Source: Microbacterium sp.
GTDB lineage: Bacteria > Actinomycetota > Actinomycetes > Actinomycetales > Microbacteriaceae
Length of the DNA: 7,482 nt
Direction: 5' to 3'
Assembly (NCBI GenBank): GCA_029267645.1
Contig: JAJUIM010000088.1
Span: forward strand, 1-7,482
A model generated the notes under the pieces. The model searched no databases. It had not been told where the DNA came from and saw only the letters and a list, made by a program, of their open reading frames with translations. Both the position numbers and the translations under genes were made by a program. The stretch's first letter is position 1. Every line of letters starts with the position of its first letter. Of this stretch, positions 6,913 to 7,482 are shown in pieces.

Positions 6913-7088
6913 TCTCGCTCCCCGCCCGCGGGCGCCGCGAGCCCCCACGGCAGCGCCGCTCCGAGGGCGAGGCCGATCGGCAGGAACGCCCAGTTCTCGA
7001 GCGCGACGGACAGCGCCGCGCCGATGCCGACGCCGATCGCGAGTCCCGCTCCCCAGTTGGGCTCGCGACCGGCGCGTCGGCGGCTCAC
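6909..7088 (-). CDS. Small glycine/alanine-rich membrane protein, 59 aa, function unknown
   Basis: I do not recognise a named family. The protein begins with a basic stretch (SRRRAGR) followed by NWGAGLAIGVGIGAAL (11-26) and, after an ENW turn, FLPIGLALGAALPWGLAA (35-52). This suggests a two-helix hairpin in the membrane with small-residue Gly/Ala packing. Start is the GTG at 7086-7088, preceded by GAGAGGATCCGC, the same ribosome-binding motif seen before copA and the pectin enzyme. It overlaps the stop of the preceding small gene by 4 bp (GTGA), so translation is probably coupled. The TAA at 6909-6911 is 18 bp before the -35 of the pectin enzyme promoter. Codon use is GC-rich like its neighbours. 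The clean start, coupling and transmembrane pattern make it a real gene rather than a chance frame. Confidence 0.75.
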   Translation of the reverse strand: MSRRRAGREPNWGAGLAIGVGIGAALSVALENWAFLPIGLALGAALPWGLAAPAGGERE

Positions 7089-7213
7089 GCGCGGATCCTC
7101 TCGCCTGCGCGCTCGGCACGGCGGGCGCGATGCCGTTCGGTCGCGCGCTGCGCGTTCGCGGCGGCCACGACGGACGAGGCGACGAGCGCTGCGAGGACCA
7201 GGAGCGTGAGCAT
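7085..7213 (-). CDS. Small single-span membrane protein, 42 aa, function unknown
   Basis: No family is recognised. Residues 1-19 (MLTLLVLAALVASSVVAAA) form one hydrophobic helix starting at the initiator, followed by a strongly basic, Arg-rich tail (about 22-41). This suggests a membrane-anchored peptide with a cytoplasmic positive tail (positive-inside rule), not a cleaved secretion signal. The ATG at 7211-7213 is preceded by a G-run (GGGGG at 7215-7219), a modest ribosome binding site. The upstream in-frame ATG at 7249 has its G-run directly against the start and is less likely. The stop overlaps the next gene's GTG by 4 bp. The two form a small bicistronic unit whose promoter must lie in the 7214-7330 interval shared with the divergent plus-strand promoter; I see no convincing minus-strand hexamer pair there. 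Confidence 0.6.
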   Translation of the reverse strand: MLTLLVLAALVASSVVAAANAQRATERHRARRAERAGERIRA

Positions 7214-7260
7214 GTCCCCCACGCTATGAGCGCGCCGCAGGCCCGACATCCCCCTGCAGG

Positions 7261-7288
7261 CTGATCCCGCCTCCTCTCGGGGTATGAT
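7261..7288 (+). promoter_or_regulatory. Putative promoter for the rightmost plus-strand gene
   Basis: TATGAT at 7283-7288 matches the -10 consensus at 5 of 6 positions. The -35 candidate CTGATC (7261-7266) at 16-bp spacing is weak. It would give a leader of about 180 nt before the ATG at 7477. Confidence 0.4.
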
Positions 7289-7476
7289 TCTCGTCGTCCT
7301 GTCCCCGACGAACGGAACGAACCGGTGTGGAACCTCGCGTGACCTCGCGCTGACCGACCACCCTCTTTCGAGGCATCGCGCAGCGCGCTTCCCGCGCTGA
7401 TCCGCCGACGCCTCTCGTCGCACCGGGCTCCCGCCCCGGGATCAGCGCATCCGTGCACTGATCTCCAGGAGGCTCC
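7289..7476 (+). other. Structured 5' leader without a recognised gene
   Basis: This roughly 190-nt stretch carries a direct repeat (ACCTCGCG at 7332-7339 and 7342-7349) and three successive inverted repeats. The first is CAGCGCG/CGCGCTG (7381-7387 with 7393-7399). The second is CCGGG/CCCGG (7423-7427 with 7435-7439). The third is GATCAGCGCA/TGCACTGATC (7440-7449 with 7454-7463, one mismatch, TCCG loop), and it ends 3 nt before the ribosome binding site. It matches no riboswitch class I can recognise by eye. It may simply be a long untranslated leader. Confidence 0.45.
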
Positions 7477-7482
7477 ATGCCC
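7477..7482 (+). CDS. Start of a plus-strand gene cut by the window edge
   Basis: Only ATG CCC (Met-Pro) is visible. The call rests on the strong AGGAGG at 7467-7472, 4 nt before the ATG, and on the promoter and leader upstream. The product cannot be identified from two codons. Confidence 0.6.

Noticed and set aside
7325..7342. Five-codon GTG-started micro-ORF in the leader
   Set aside because: No adequate ribosome binding site, and such short frames are common by chance.
7284..7400. A 38-codon leader peptide frame (begins MILVVLSP) hinting at amino-acid attenuation
   Set aside because: Its ATG lies inside the likely -10 hexamer, so it would not be in the transcript, and no run of one regulatory codon is convincing.
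6853..7458. A 201-codon minus-strand frame over the small membrane protein genes
   Set aside because: It is out of frame with both small genes, lacks hydrophobic or domain features, and is an Arg/Gly-rich shadow product crossing two promoter regions.
1..7482. Search for CRISPR arrays, tRNA or rRNA genes, transposases, attachment sites and toxin-antitoxin pairs
   Set aside because: No regularly spaced repeats, cloverleaf, terminal inverted repeats with a transposase, or recognisable toxin were seen on either strand.

Overview
The window reads as high-GC actinobacterial chromosome. Strong GC third-position bias, Shine-Dalgarno-led starts, a CsoR/CopZ/CopA copper cassette and a Sec-secreted multidomain pectin enzyme all fit this. 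A Microbacteriaceae-type genome (Microbacterium-like) is my guess from codon style and gene content, not something I can prove here. There is no phage, IS, CRISPR, tRNA or rRNA signal. I did not find an undescribed defence or mobile system.

Layout. Positions 1-1314 (minus strand) hold a copper-homeostasis operon, csoR-copZ-copA, with copA cut by the left window edge. A textbook CsoR palindrome at 1344-1360 sits in its promoter. The divergent gene at 1390-2031 (plus) is a small serine alpha/beta-hydrolase. It converges on the giant gene at 2083-6744 (minus), and a perfect 17-bp hairpin at 2036-2073 fills the gap as a shared terminator.

The giant gene encodes a 1553-residue secreted protein. 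It joins a CE12-type rhamnogalacturonan acetylesterase to a PL11-type rhamnogalacturonan lyase, with two galactose-binding-like modules, three Fn3-like linkers and a C-terminal beta domain. One polypeptide would therefore strip acetyl groups from the rhamnogalacturonan-I backbone of pectin and then cleave it. Its promoter (6862-6890) has a LacI-type operator exactly filling the -35/-10 spacer, with two related GTAAC(C)GCTTTC elements on either side. This suggests sugar-responsive repression.

Upstream on the same strand are two tiny overlapping genes (7085-7213 and 6909-7088) for small membrane proteins of unknown function. From about 7260 a plus-strand promoter and a roughly 180-nt structured leader lead to a strong ribosome binding site and an ATG at 7477, whose gene lies almost wholly outside the window.

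The copper operon, the hydrolase, the pectin enzyme and the small membrane proteins look like neighbouring but separate functional units.
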